Notes: a model not told the origin generated them from the sequence alone. DNA of 6,093 nucleotides from an uncultured Oscillospiraceae bacterium (GCA_947630345.1 CANRHF010000115.1:1-6093), one strand, 5' to 3'; positions 1 to 5,209 are shown, counted from the stretch's first letter. Translations and numbers: made by a program.

Positions 1-341
1 CCGCCCTGACCGGGGGACCCTACATGAGAGCCCTGAGCGGCAAGGACGAAGCGGGAAACCGCGCCATGTACCGGCTGGGCCACTTCTTCTTTGTCATCAA
101 TCCGGAGTTTTTCATGGGCCTGGACACCTTCCGGCACACCGCCGGCGGCATCTGCCGGGACTTGCGAGCTTCCCAAAAGGCGCCCGGGGCGGAGCGGATC
201 TATACCGCCGGGGAAAAGGAATACCTGGCCTGGCAGGAGCGGAAGGATCTGGGCGTCCCCGTGGGGGAGGCCATCCAAAAGGAGCTGACGCAGCTGCGGG
301 ACGAGTGCGGCCTGCCCTACCGGTTCCCGTTTGAGGAGTAA
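1..341 (+). CDS. Ldh-family malate/L-lactate dehydrogenase, C-terminal part
   Basis: This is the 3' end of a gene that begins before the window; codons are in frame from position 3 and end at TAA 339-341, giving about 112 residues. The Ldh_2 family (malate/L-lactate/ureidoglycolate dehydrogenases, YlbC/YjmC/AllD type) are cytosolic NAD(P)-dependent oxidoreductases of about 330-360 residues that interconvert 2-hydroxy and 2-oxo acids. Family features seen here are the ALTGGPYM stretch at the window edge, the GHFFFVINPEFF segment (the conserved GHFF.AI.P.F strand), a following F...T..IC..L helix, and the closing GVPVGEAI...L pattern typical of the family C-terminus. The catalytic N-terminal part is outside the window, so substrate cannot be assigned. 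It is GC-rich like the MATE gene and ends at a shared bidirectional terminator. The family call is fairly sure; the exact reaction is not. Confidence 0.82.
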   Translation, partial: ALTGGPYMRALSGKDEAGNRAMYRLGHFFFVINPEFFMGLDTFRHTAGGICRDLRASQKAPGAERIYTAGEKEYLAWQERKDLGVPVGEAIQKELTQLRDECGLPYRFPFEE

Positions 342-394
342 AACGACAGGGGTCGCCGGAATATCCCCGCGGCGCCTTGGTAGAAGCGCTTAAA

Positions 395-436
395 GAAAAA
401 GCCCTCCGCCGCGTTTCCAGCGGCGGAGGGCCTTTT
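395..436. terminator. Bidirectional intrinsic terminator between convergent genes
   Basis: A perfect 12-bp GC-rich stem (401-412 with 420-431, 7-nt loop) lies between the convergent Ldh and MATE genes. On the plus strand it is followed by CTTTTC (432-437). On the minus strand it is followed by a U-rich tail, TTTTTCTTT (392-400 read in reverse). It lies directly against the MATE stop codon, so it should end both transcripts. Confidence 0.9.
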
Positions 437-1894
437 CTACTCCATTTCCGTTTCCCGCTCCGGCAGAAGAGGCGCGTTTCCGGCGCAATCGCCTGCTTTC
501 CGCTGGGCGGCCCACTGCCGGTAGGTCGCGGCGATGATCCCGGCGGAGATCACCGCCGTCAGAATGTCGGACACCGGCATGGAATACAGCACCCCGTCCA
601 GACCGAAAAACGGCGGCAGGAGCAGGGCAAAGCCAACGCCAAATACGAACTCACGGATCATGGAGAGCATGGTGGAGGCGGCAGCCTTTCCCATGGCCTG
701 GAGGAAAATAAAGGTCGCTTTATTCACGCAGGCAAAGACGATCATGCAAAGATAGACCCGGAACGCCTTGACGGCGAACTCGGTGTAATAGACGCTCTCG
801 TTCGCCGAGCCGAAAATGCCGGTCAGTTGCCGCGGCAGCAGCTCCACCACCACCAGCAGTGCTGCCAGACCGACCGCCGCTTCGCAGGTGAGCAGCAGCG
901 AGAACAGTCCCTGAACCCGGTCCGGCCGCCGGGCGCCCATATTGTACCCCACCACGGGAATACATCCCGCCGCCATGCCGATGACAATGGAGATCACGAT
1001 CTGGAACACCTTCATTACGATCCCAACCACCGCCATGGGGATCTGGGCATAGAGCGCCTGCCCGAAAATGGGGTCCAGCGCGCCGAATTTTCGGATCATG
1101 TTGTTGACCGCCGCCATGGAGGCGACCAGGGAGATCTGAGAAAGAAAGCTGCAAATCCCCAGGGACAATGTGCGCCCCGCGATTTTCGGGTCGCAGGTAA
1201 AATCCCGCTTTGACAGCTTGATGGATTTGCAGCGCGGCAGATACCACAGCGAGAGCAGCGCCGTGGCGATCTGACCGATGACCGTTGCCACAGCGGCGCC
1301 CATCATGCCCCAGTGGAAGCAGAAAATAAAAAGTGGATCGAGGACGATGTTCAGCGCGGCGCCCAGAAGCGTGGCGGCCATCGCAAATTTTGGGCTCCCG
1401 TCCGCGCGGATGACCGGATTCAGCGCCTGGCCGAACATATAAAACGGGATCCCCAAGGTGATATAGAAGAAATATTCCTTGGAGAGGGCAAAGGTGGCCT
1501 CGTTGACGGTCCCGCCGAAGACCGTGATGATGGGCGTGGAAAAGGCCAGATACACGACGCAGAGGAGAAGACCGCTGATGACCGTCATCCCCACCGAAAG
1601 ACCGATGCTGTTTCCGGCGGCTCGTTTGTCTCCCTGACCCAGGCTCAGACTGACGAAGGCGCAGCAGCCGTCCCCGATCATGACGGCGATGGCCAGCGCG
1701 ATCACCGTCAAAGGGAAGACCACGGTGTTGGCGGCGTTGCCATAGGAGCCGAGATAGCTGGCGTTGGCGATAAAGATCTGGTCAACGATGTTGTAAAGCG
1801 CGCCCACAAGCAGGGAAATGATACAGGGTACCGCGTATCGGCCCATGAGCTTGCCCAGCTTTTCCGTAGCCAGCGCGGATTGATTTTGTTCCAT
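437..1894 (-). CDS. MATE-family multidrug efflux transporter (MepA-like)
   Basis: An inner-membrane antiporter of the MATE family, expected to export cationic drugs or other compounds using an ion gradient. The 485-residue product matches the usual family length and has about 12 hydrophobic segments in two homologous MatE halves (about residues 15-220 and 240-455). Family signatures include ALYNIVDQIFI (32-42), SLSLGQGDKRAAG (82-94), NPVIRADGSPKFAM (159-172), ALNIVLDPLFIF (180-191) and VGYNMGARRPDRV (315-327). The start is set at 1894 because AGGAGGT (1901-1907) lies 6 nt upstream; an in-frame ATG at 1936 would add 14 residues but falls inside the leader hairpin and has no ribosome binding site. 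The C-terminal tail (about 460-485) is polar. Transcription is from its own promoter (1974-2002), with a hairpin in the leader. Substrate specificity cannot be read from the sequence. Confidence 0.93.
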   Translation of the reverse strand: MEQNQSALATEKLGKLMGRYAVPCIISLLVGALYNIVDQIFIANASYLGSYGNAANTVVFPLTVIALAIAVMIGDGCCAFVSLSLGQGDKRAAGNSIGLSVGMTVISGLLLCVVYLAFSTPIITVFGGTVNEATFALSKEYFFYITLGIPFYMFGQALNPVIRADGSPKFAMAATLLGAALNIVLDPLFIFCFHWGMMGAAVATVIGQIATALLSLWYLPRCKSIKLSKRDFTCDPKIAGRTLSLGICSFLSQISLVASMAAVNNMIRKFGALDPIFGQALYAQIPMAVVGIVMKVFQIVISIVIGMAAGCIPVVGYNMGARRPDRVQGLFSLLLTCEAAVGLAALLVVVELLPRQLTGIFGSANESVYYTEFAVKAFRVYLCMIVFACVNKATFIFLQAMGKAAASTMLSMIREFVFGVGFALLLPPFFGLDGVLYSMPVSDILTAVISAGIIAATYRQWAAQRKAGDCAGNAPLLPERETEME

Positions 1895-1900
1895 GATGAT

Positions 1901-1907
1901 ACCTCCT
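1901..1907 (-). promoter_or_regulatory. Ribosome binding site of the MATE gene
   Basis: AGGAGGT on the minus strand, 6 nt before the ATG at 1892-1894. It decides the start codon against the upstream in-frame ATG at 1936. Confidence 0.9.
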
Positions 1908-1918
1908 TCAAAACGCGA

Positions 1919-1955
1919 AAACGGCGCAAGTCCCAAGGTTGGACTTACGCCGTTT
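1919..1955 (-). promoter_or_regulatory. Terminator-like leader hairpin upstream of MATE
   Basis: A 15-bp stem (1919-1933 with 1941-1955, 7-nt loop) lies in the 5' leader of the MATE transcript. The only imperfection on the DNA plus strand is C against A; read as minus-strand RNA it becomes a U-G wobble, so the structure is continuous only in the MATE mRNA. Its 3' side is followed by UUUUCGCGUUUUG and then the AGGAGGU ribosome binding site 11 nt later. It could be an attenuator, an mRNA-stabilising 5' hairpin, or a protein-binding site. No competing antiterminator pairing or riboswitch core was recognised. Confidence 0.65.
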
Positions 1956-1973
1956 CAGCTACACACAGCTGTT

Positions 1974-2002
1974 ATTATAGCAGAGAATCCTCTTTTTCGC
2001 AA
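1974..2002 (-). promoter_or_regulatory. Sigma-A promoter of MATE gene
   Basis: On the minus strand, -35 TTGCGA (1997-2002), a 17-nt spacer and a consensus -10 TATAAT (1974-1979) with an extended TGC immediately before it. Transcription would start near 1967, giving a leader of about 73 nt that contains the hairpin at 1919-1955. Confidence 0.75.
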
Positions 2003-2151
2003 AGGCAATTCTGCACAAAATGAGCGGAAAAATTACCCGTCCCCATCCGGCAGGATGCTCTGTTTCGGCGCGGCCGCCCGCCTTCCGCACCAAAACAAGC
2101 GCAACAATAGACTGCCCGTTGCGCAAAGCGTCCTATTACCTGAAATGATTC
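2003..2151. other. Intergenic junction between GC-rich and AT-richer DNA
   Basis: No supported gene. A 7-bp stem (2099-2105 with 2118-2124, 12-nt loop) is followed on the minus strand by a weak U-rich run, so it could be a marginal terminator for minus-strand transcription coming from the right. Base composition drops from GC-rich on the left to AT-richer on the right at about 2130, suggesting that accessory DNA begins here. Confidence 0.4.
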
Positions 2152-2180
2152 TTGAAAAGGCAATTGAAGTATGATATCAT
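2152..2180 (+). promoter_or_regulatory. Sigma-A promoter facing the Mrr relic
   Basis: -35 TTGAAA (2152-2157), 17-nt spacer, -10 TATCAT (2175-2180), followed by an AAAAAGGAGAGG ribosome-binding-like stretch (2184-2195). No matching start codon follows: the nearest ATG (2209) is followed at once by TAG. This fits a gene whose start and body were deleted, leaving its promoter and ribosome binding site next to its 3' tail. It could still drive the two ORFs downstream. Confidence 0.55.
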
Positions 2181-2198
2181 AGGAAAAAGGAGAGGTTC

Positions 2199-2372
2199 CA
2201 GTTTTCAAATGTAGCCATCGCTTTTGCGGCAAAGCAGCTCCATAGTAAAATCGTCCTCGTCAATGGGAAACAGTTGGCCAAGCTGATGATCGATTACGAC
2301 CTTGGAGTTTCAACAGTGGCCGTTTATAAGGTCAAGCGTATTGATTCGGATATCTTTAGCGAAAATGTTTGA
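2199..2372 (+). pseudogene. mrr: C-terminal relic of an Mrr-type restriction endonuclease
   Basis: An open frame with no start codon encodes about 57 residues ending at TGA 2370-2372. It matches the end of Mrr-family restriction endonucleases: QFSNVAIAFA corresponds to the family's S-x-F-T/S-x-x-A helix, then KIVLVNGKQLAKLMIDYDLG (the family's KIVLIDG..LA.LMI...VGV) and YKVKRIDSDIF (the closing Y..KRID.D.F). Mrr proteins are cytosolic nucleases that cleave modified DNA and are usually about 300 residues. Here the DNA-binding N-terminal domain and the catalytic core upstream of this tail are missing, so it is certainly non-functional as a nuclease. The upstream promoter and ribosome binding site may belong to the same lost gene, implying an internal deletion. 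The family call is from memory of its C-terminal pattern and is fairly firm. Confidence 0.72.
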
Positions 2373-2536
2373 CGGGCAAGCTTGCGGCATGTGAGATCAG
2401 CCGGGAAGATTACGATAACTGGCGTTATCATTATCCCAAATACGACGATACCGAAATTCGAGCAACCGTCCCACCCAAAGAGCGAAGCGACGCTTTGGTT
2501 GAGGCTTTCAAGGACAAACTCAAAACCGATGATTGA
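2369..2536 (+). CDS. Small hypothetical protein (DYDNWRYHYP motif)
   Basis: The frame is open from 2360 and codes about 55 residues if it starts at TTG 2369-2371, which overlaps the preceding TGA by TTGA. The product is soluble and charged, with EDYDNWRYHYPKYDDTEIRA near the middle and a lysine-rich helix (LVEAFKDKLKTDD) at the end. I have an impression of similar short Clostridial proteins or protein tails but cannot name a family. Coding is supported by the lack of stops, composition unlike a random frame, and the close junction with TfoX, whose AGGAG ribosome binding site overlaps this stop codon. There is no convincing ribosome binding site for the TTG, so it may be the 3' tail of a larger gene cut by the same deletion that removed most of mrr. 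Confidence 0.42.
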   Translation: MTGKLAACEISREDYDNWRYHYPKYDDTEIRATVPPKERSDALVEAFKDKLKTDD

Positions 2537-2548
2537 AGGAGACGTAAT

Positions 2549-2872
2549 ATGGCTTCCAGTAAAAATTATCTGAACTTTGTGTTAGACCAGTTAAGCGGCT
2601 TAGACAGCATTTCTTACCGTGCGATGATGGGGGAATATATCCTCTATTTTCGAGGTAAGATCATCGGGGGCATTTATGATGACCGTTTGCTTATAAAGCC
2701 TGTGGCCTCCGCTGTTTCCTTGATGGATACACCCGTCTATGAACTGCCGTATGAGGGCGCTAAGGAAATGTTGCTCATCGAAGATATTGACAACAGAGAG
2801 TTTCTCTGTAAGCTTTTCCAGACCATATATGACTCGCTTCCCGAACCGAAGAAAAAGAAAATCACCCCCTGA
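2549..2872 (+). CDS. TfoX/Sxy N-terminal domain protein
   Basis: A 107-residue cytosolic protein consisting of the TfoX N-domain alone. Diagnostic features are the SYRAMMGEYILYFRGKIIGG segment (22-41, the family's R.MFG.Y.ly..GkifG), IYDDRLLIKP (42-51), the ELPYEGAKEM stretch (65-74) and a final helical region ending PEPKKKK. In gammaproteobacteria TfoX/Sxy co-activates competence genes with CRP and has an additional C-terminal domain. Stand-alone N-domain proteins of about 100-110 residues are common in Clostridia and have no settled role, so competence should not be assumed. AGGAG (2537-2541) lies 7 nt before the ATG and touches the stop codon of the upstream small ORF, so the two are probably co-transcribed. 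A strong terminator follows directly. Confidence 0.85.
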   Translation: MASSKNYLNFVLDQLSGLDSISYRAMMGEYILYFRGKIIGGIYDDRLLIKPVASAVSLMDTPVYELPYEGAKEMLLIEDIDNREFLCKLFQTIYDSLPEPKKKKITP

Positions 2873-2886
2873 CAAACGACAAAAAG

Positions 2887-2920
2887 CCCTTAGCTGTGTT
2901 ACCTACAGCTAAGGGGTTTT
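2887..2920 (+). terminator. Intrinsic terminator after the TfoX gene
   Basis: A perfect 11-bp stem (2887-2897 with 2905-2915) with a 7-nt loop, followed by GTTTTC. It starts 14 nt after the TfoX stop codon. On the minus strand the stem is followed by CTTTTTG, so it could also work in reverse. Confidence 0.88.
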
Positions 2921-3210
2921 CTAATGTTCTGTGCTTTTTGCTGGGTTTAACAAGACCGGCTGCTATGTACCTTCTCGCACTTGTGGGAAACTTCGACTTT
3001 TGGCAATCTATTTGGGATGCGAATGTTGTAGTATTTTAGTATCACGGCACCAAAAAAGCGCCCCAGAGCCCTTGATTTTCTGTTGCAAAAAGTGTTGCAA
3101 ATATTGCAAAAGAATGATTTCGACCGGTTTGTGAGTGGCATCATGGTATGCGCGTTCCGAGCAGGCCGTTCTTTTATGTGATCGGGTGACAAAATGCGCC
3201 TGGTAATTCT
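2921..3210. other. Gene-free stretch with iterated TTGCAAA motif
   Basis: No ORF here is convincing on either strand. The minus-strand frame 2947-3219 has no ribosome binding site or recognisable domain. The clearest feature is three close copies of TTGCAAA or TGCAAA (3083-3089, 3095-3101, 3105-3110). A 12-mer from this cluster, CTGTTGCAAAAA (3080-3091), recurs at 5933-5944. The stretch may be decayed mobile-element DNA; no function is assigned. Confidence 0.4.
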
Positions 3211-3241
3211 AACGTGCATCTTTTTAAAAAAGATGCACGTT
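3211..3241. repeat. 31-bp perfect palindrome upstream of the Fic promoter
   Basis: AACGTGCATCTTTTT (3211-3225) is the exact reverse complement of 3227-3241, with one central A; T3210 and A3242 also pair. It ends 5 nt before the -35 box of the Fic promoter and lacks a U-run after it, which argues against an intrinsic terminator. Its position fits an operator for a dimeric regulator or an upstream structural element; a remnant of a mobile-element end is an alternative. Confidence 0.7.
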
Positions 3242-3246
3242 AATTA

Positions 3247-3275
3247 TTGACAAATAAAAACAGGTGTGCTATACT
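3247..3275 (+). promoter_or_regulatory. Strong sigma-A promoter of the Fic gene
   Basis: Consensus -35 TTGACA (3247-3252), a 17-nt spacer and -10 TATACT (3270-3275) preceded by an extended TGC. Transcription would start near 3282, leaving a very short leader before the ribosome binding site GGGAGG (3291-3296). Confidence 0.88.
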
Positions 3276-3303
3276 GATTCCATGCTCGTAGGGAGGTATG
3301 CTT

Positions 3304-4377
3304 ATGTTGGAATACATTAAAAACAGAACAACCGATTTTAATGCCGGACATTTTCTGAATGAGCTCGCAAATGCCTCCAAAAACTTAGGGATTTTGGAAG
3401 CGAAAATCAGTTCGTACCAATTTAACAGCATTCTGATTCCCATGCTGCAAAAAAAAGAAGCTGTTTCGTCTATGTATATTGAAGGTACACAGACCACTAT
3501 AACTGATGTGCTGAGAGATGAAATCAAACCTAAGCCGGATGATGAAAAAATCCGCACAGAGGTAAGGAACCATATGAAAGCACTTGCGTTTGGAGCGGAG
3601 CATCTTCGCACCGGAAAGTTTACTCATTCCTTTATTAAAGAGCTTCACGCTCGCTTAATGACTGGTATTATTGCCCCAGGGCTTGAAAAAACGCTTGGAA
3701 AATACAAAACAACGGACAATCAGATCAAAAGCTCAACAGGTACGGTCGTATATACGCCCCCGGCGGCTTCCGAAACGAAAAAATACATGGACGAACTGAT
3801 CTCTTTCATGAATAACGCAGAAGACGGGCTCCATCCGCTTATCAAGGCCGCTATGATTCATTCTCAATTTGAATCTATCCACCCGTTTTCCGATGGAAAC
3901 GGTCGAATTGGTCGTATTTTAATCAGCCTGTATTTCTACAAAGCCGGAATTATCAATTTCCCTTTCTTTTATATCAGTGAGGCCATCAACATGGATAAGT
4001 CGGTATATTATCGTATGTTGACTGATGCAAGAACAAATTCTCTCGACGAATGGATTAAATATTTTTTGCACAAGGTTTCCGTCCAAGCTGCAAAACACAT
4101 TGGATACATTGAATCCTTGAACACGCTATACTCAAAAACGAAAAATATAGTGAAAGAGTGTGTAAACAGCCCTAAATTTGATGAAATTATTGAATGTTTG
4201 TTTACCTATCCGATTCTCAACGCGTTTCTTTTAGAAGATCAGCTGACTGTTTCTCACGGGCAAGCCGTTCGATATTTGAACATATTAGAAGAGAAACACG
4301 TTCTTCACAGTGATGATCGCAAACGTGGAAAAACCTTTTATTTTGCCGAACTACTTGATTTGGCAAGAAGGGAATAA
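3304..4377 (+). CDS. Fic-domain AMPylating enzyme, class II (self-inhibited)
   Basis: A 357-residue cytosolic Fic-family protein, expected to transfer AMP (or another nucleotide) from NTP to hydroxyl side chains of target proteins. The start is placed at ATG 3304, 7 nt after GGGAGG (3291-3296); ATG 3298 is only 1 nt from that site. Order: a Fic N-terminal helical domain (about 10-100) with the inhibitory-helix motif SMYIEG (S56, E60, G61), matching [S/T]xxxE[G/N]; a beta-hairpin flap near VVYTPPAASE (148-157); the full catalytic motif HPFSDGNGRIGR (193-204), with catalytic H193, metal-binding D197, the G198-N199-G200 anion-binding loop, R201 and R204; then a C-terminal winged-helix-like domain (about 290-355) with HGQAVRYLNILEEKHVL. 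All catalytic residues are present, so it should be active once E60 is displaced from R204. No separate antitoxin gene sits beside it, as expected for intramolecular inhibition. The winged helix and the palindrome at its promoter suggest possible autoregulation. The target is unknown. Confidence 0.93.
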   Translation: MLEYIKNRTTDFNAGHFLNELANASKNLGILEAKISSYQFNSILIPMLQKKEAVSSMYIEGTQTTITDVLRDEIKPKPDDEKIRTEVRNHMKALAFGAEHLRTGKFTHSFIKELHARLMTGIIAPGLEKTLGKYKTTDNQIKSSTGTVVYTPPAASETKKYMDELISFMNNAEDGLHPLIKAAMIHSQFESIHPFSDGNGRIGRILISLYFYKAGIINFPFFYISEAINMDKSVYYRMLTDARTNSLDEWIKYFLHKVSVQAAKHIGYIESLNTLYSKTKNIVKECVNSPKFDEIIECLFTYPILNAFLLEDQLTVSHGQAVRYLNILEEKHVLHSDDRKRGKTFYFAELLDLARRE

Positions 4378-4402
4378 ATGCAGACACAATAGAAAGCGGG
4401 TG

Positions 4403-4426
4403 ATGCCTATGATTGATTTCAGATAA
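4403..4426 (+). pseudogene. Relic start of a type I (holin-like) membrane toxin ORF
   Basis: A ribosome-binding-like GGGTGA followed by codons for M-P-M-I-D-F-R and then TAA. The arrangement, a GGTGATGCC(T)ATG start followed within about 100 bp by a convergent small RNA gene, recalls the short hydrophobic holin-like/TxpA-type toxins of Bacillota, which are usually 30-60 residues with one membrane segment. Here the ORF closes after 7 codons with no membrane segment, as if the body had been deleted between about 4420 and the antisense terminator. The identification rests on layout and on memory of start-site wording, not on a surviving domain, so it is tentative. Confidence 0.35.
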
Positions 4427-4428
4427 AG

Positions 4429-4505
4429 AACAAAAGCACTTTACAAATTGTTGCGACCAATCTGTAAAGTGCCTGTCCCCCGAATATTGCTATTCGATTT
4501 GGCGT
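4429..4505 (-). ncRNA. Candidate small structured RNA, possible antisense antitoxin
   Basis: A promoter (4512-4540) and a terminator (4436-4472 plus U-rich tail) on the minus strand define a transcript of about 75 nt with no ORF. Reading 5' to 3' it has a short A-rich lead; a 6-bp hairpin (4481-4496) capped by a GCAA GNRA tetraloop; a GGGGACAGG linker; then a terminator hairpin. That hairpin has a 10-bp stem (4436-4445 with 4463-4472), a G-U pair (4462 with 4446), 4 more pairs (4447-4450 with 4458-4461) and a 7-nt loop. The A/C mismatch of the plus strand becomes a G-U wobble only on the minus strand, and GCAA is a stable loop only on that strand, so both support this orientation. It converges on the toxin-ORF relic at 4403-4426, as antisense RNAs of type I toxin-antitoxin loci do. 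No named RNA family was recognised. Confidence 0.58.
4436..4472 (-). terminator. Terminator of the minus-strand small RNA
   Basis: The stem is 15 bp in minus-strand RNA including one G-U pair, and is followed by UUUUGUUCUUU (4425-4435 in reverse). On the plus strand no U-run follows and the stem has an A/C mismatch, so it should stop minus-strand transcription only; it could also stabilise the 3' end of Fic mRNA. Confidence 0.72.
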
Positions 4506-4532
4506 TTAGTCATTATAGCACAGTTCGGGGGA
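4476..4532. repeat. 9-bp inverted repeat TCCCCCGAA / TTCGGGGGA
   Basis: TCCCCCGAA (4476-4484) and its exact reverse complement (4524-4532) lie 48 bp apart, start to start. The right arm falls in the -35/-10 spacer of the small RNA promoter and the left arm lies about 20-30 nt inside the transcribed region, overlapping the first hairpin. It could be a paired operator or an older RNA structure. Its GC-rich arms stand out from the AT-rich surroundings. Confidence 0.55.
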
Positions 4533-4540
4533 AAAAGCAA
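4512..4540 (-). promoter_or_regulatory. Sigma-A promoter of the small RNA
   Basis: On the minus strand, -10 TATAAT (4512-4517) with extended TGC directly upstream, a 17-nt spacer, and a partial -35 TTGCTT (4535-4540). The start would be near 4505. The only consensus -10 in this interval points away from the DUF4417 gene. A weaker plus-strand candidate overlaps it (TTGCTA 4487-4492, 18 nt, CATTAT 4511-4516) and could serve the downstream operon. Confidence 0.68.
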
Positions 4541-4584
4541 CATTCAGCTGTAAAAAACATAAAAAATTATTTGGAGAAACTATA

Positions 4585-5208
4585 ATGACAAGTAAAACTA
4601 TGAGATACAATCCCCTATTTATGAGGAATTCTTTCCCGAGCGCAGGCAAGTGGGGCATTCCGTTTGTAAGCAAACAAGCCCTTCCGACCGATGATATTAT
4701 GTTGGCGGCCTGCTCTGACACAAGAATGCACGATAGTGAAGAAAACAGAAAAAAAGGTGTACATTTTTTCGTTGATGACTATCGGTTCTCCGGGATTTAC
4801 GATCATCCCGACCGTTCTTTAGAACGCTATTGTCAATACGCATTTTTGCTCACACCTGATTTTTCCACCTATGCCGATATGGACTTATGGCGGCAAATTG
4901 AAAGCGTTGCAAAAAATCGCTGGGTAGGTGCGTATTGGCAGAGCAAAGGATTGACAGTGGTTCCGACCATCAGTTGGAGCGACAGCCGCAGTTTTGAATT
5001 CTGCTTTGATGGCGCCCCGCAAGGCGGGACAGTCGCCGTAGGTATGATCGGGTGCAAACGTTCCCGCCTTGGCTTTCTGCGCGGTTATAACGAAATGCTT
5101 GAGCGGTTACAGCCCGAAAAAATAATCGTTTTCGGCACGCCATTTCCCGAGATGAAGGGCAATATTGTGGCGGTAGACTACCTGTCTTCAAGAAAGGTGG
5201 TGCGCTGA
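4585..5208 (+). CDS. DUF4417 domain protein
   Basis: A 207-residue soluble protein that fills the DUF4417 family from end to end. Recognisable stretches are NSFPSAGKWGIPFV (15-28), GVHFFVDDYRF (58-68), LLTPDFSTYADM (88-99), NRWVGAYWQSKG (111-122), VVPTISWSDSRSFEFCFDG (125-143), the glycine-rich GGTVAVGMIG (147-156) and the helix LRGYNEMLERL (165-175). The conserved acidic residues DD (64-65), PDF and SWSD may form an active or binding site, but no reaction is established for the family, which is frequent on phages, plasmids and conjugative elements of Bacillota. The ATG has GGAG (4573-4576) 8 nt upstream. It is first in a tight three-gene unit; the next gene starts 1 nt after its stop codon. 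The family is confident; the function is unknown. Confidence 0.85.
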   Translation: MTSKTMRYNPLFMRNSFPSAGKWGIPFVSKQALPTDDIMLAACSDTRMHDSEENRKKGVHFFVDDYRFSGIYDHPDRSLERYCQYAFLLTPDFSTYADMDLWRQIESVAKNRWVGAYWQSKGLTVVPTISWSDSRSFEFCFDGAPQGGTVAVGMIGCKRSRLGFLRGYNEMLERLQPEKIIVFGTPFPEMKGNIVAVDYLSSRKVVR

Positions 5209-5209
5209 T

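Noticed and set aside
377..1213. Long plus-strand ORF opposite the MATE gene
   Set aside because: It is a frame shadow of the GC-rich MATE gene: no ribosome binding site, low-complexity R/G/H/Q-rich translation, and it begins within the terminator region.
1313..2023. Second long plus-strand ORF opposite the MATE 5' half
   Set aside because: It is antisense to conserved MATE coding sequence, runs through the MATE promoter, and has no recognisable domain.
1975..2232. Minus-strand ORF upstream of MATE
   Set aside because: It overlaps the MATE promoter and the antisense of the Mrr relic, has no ribosome binding site, and its translation looks random.
3080..3110. TTGCAAA iterations as a CRISPR array
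   Set aside because: The copies are 6-7 bases long with gaps of 3-5 nt, far from CRISPR repeat and spacer sizes, and no cas genes are present.
2947..3219. Minus-strand ORF in the gap before the Fic gene
   Set aside because: There is no ribosome binding site, its start lies in the palindrome, and the cysteine-rich translation comes from the TTGCAAA repeats.
3211..3241. Palindrome upstream of Fic as an intrinsic terminator
   Set aside because: The A/T-rich centre leaves no usable loop and no U-run follows on either strand; a promoter follows immediately instead.
3194..3250. 18-codon plus-strand ORF spanning the palindrome
   Set aside because: It is too short, has no ribosome binding site, and is explained by the palindrome overlapping the Fic promoter.
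4506..4721. Minus-strand 71-codon ORF over the start of the DUF4417 gene
   Set aside because: It is antisense to a confident family gene, and its end lies over the small RNA promoter; no ribosome binding site is seen.
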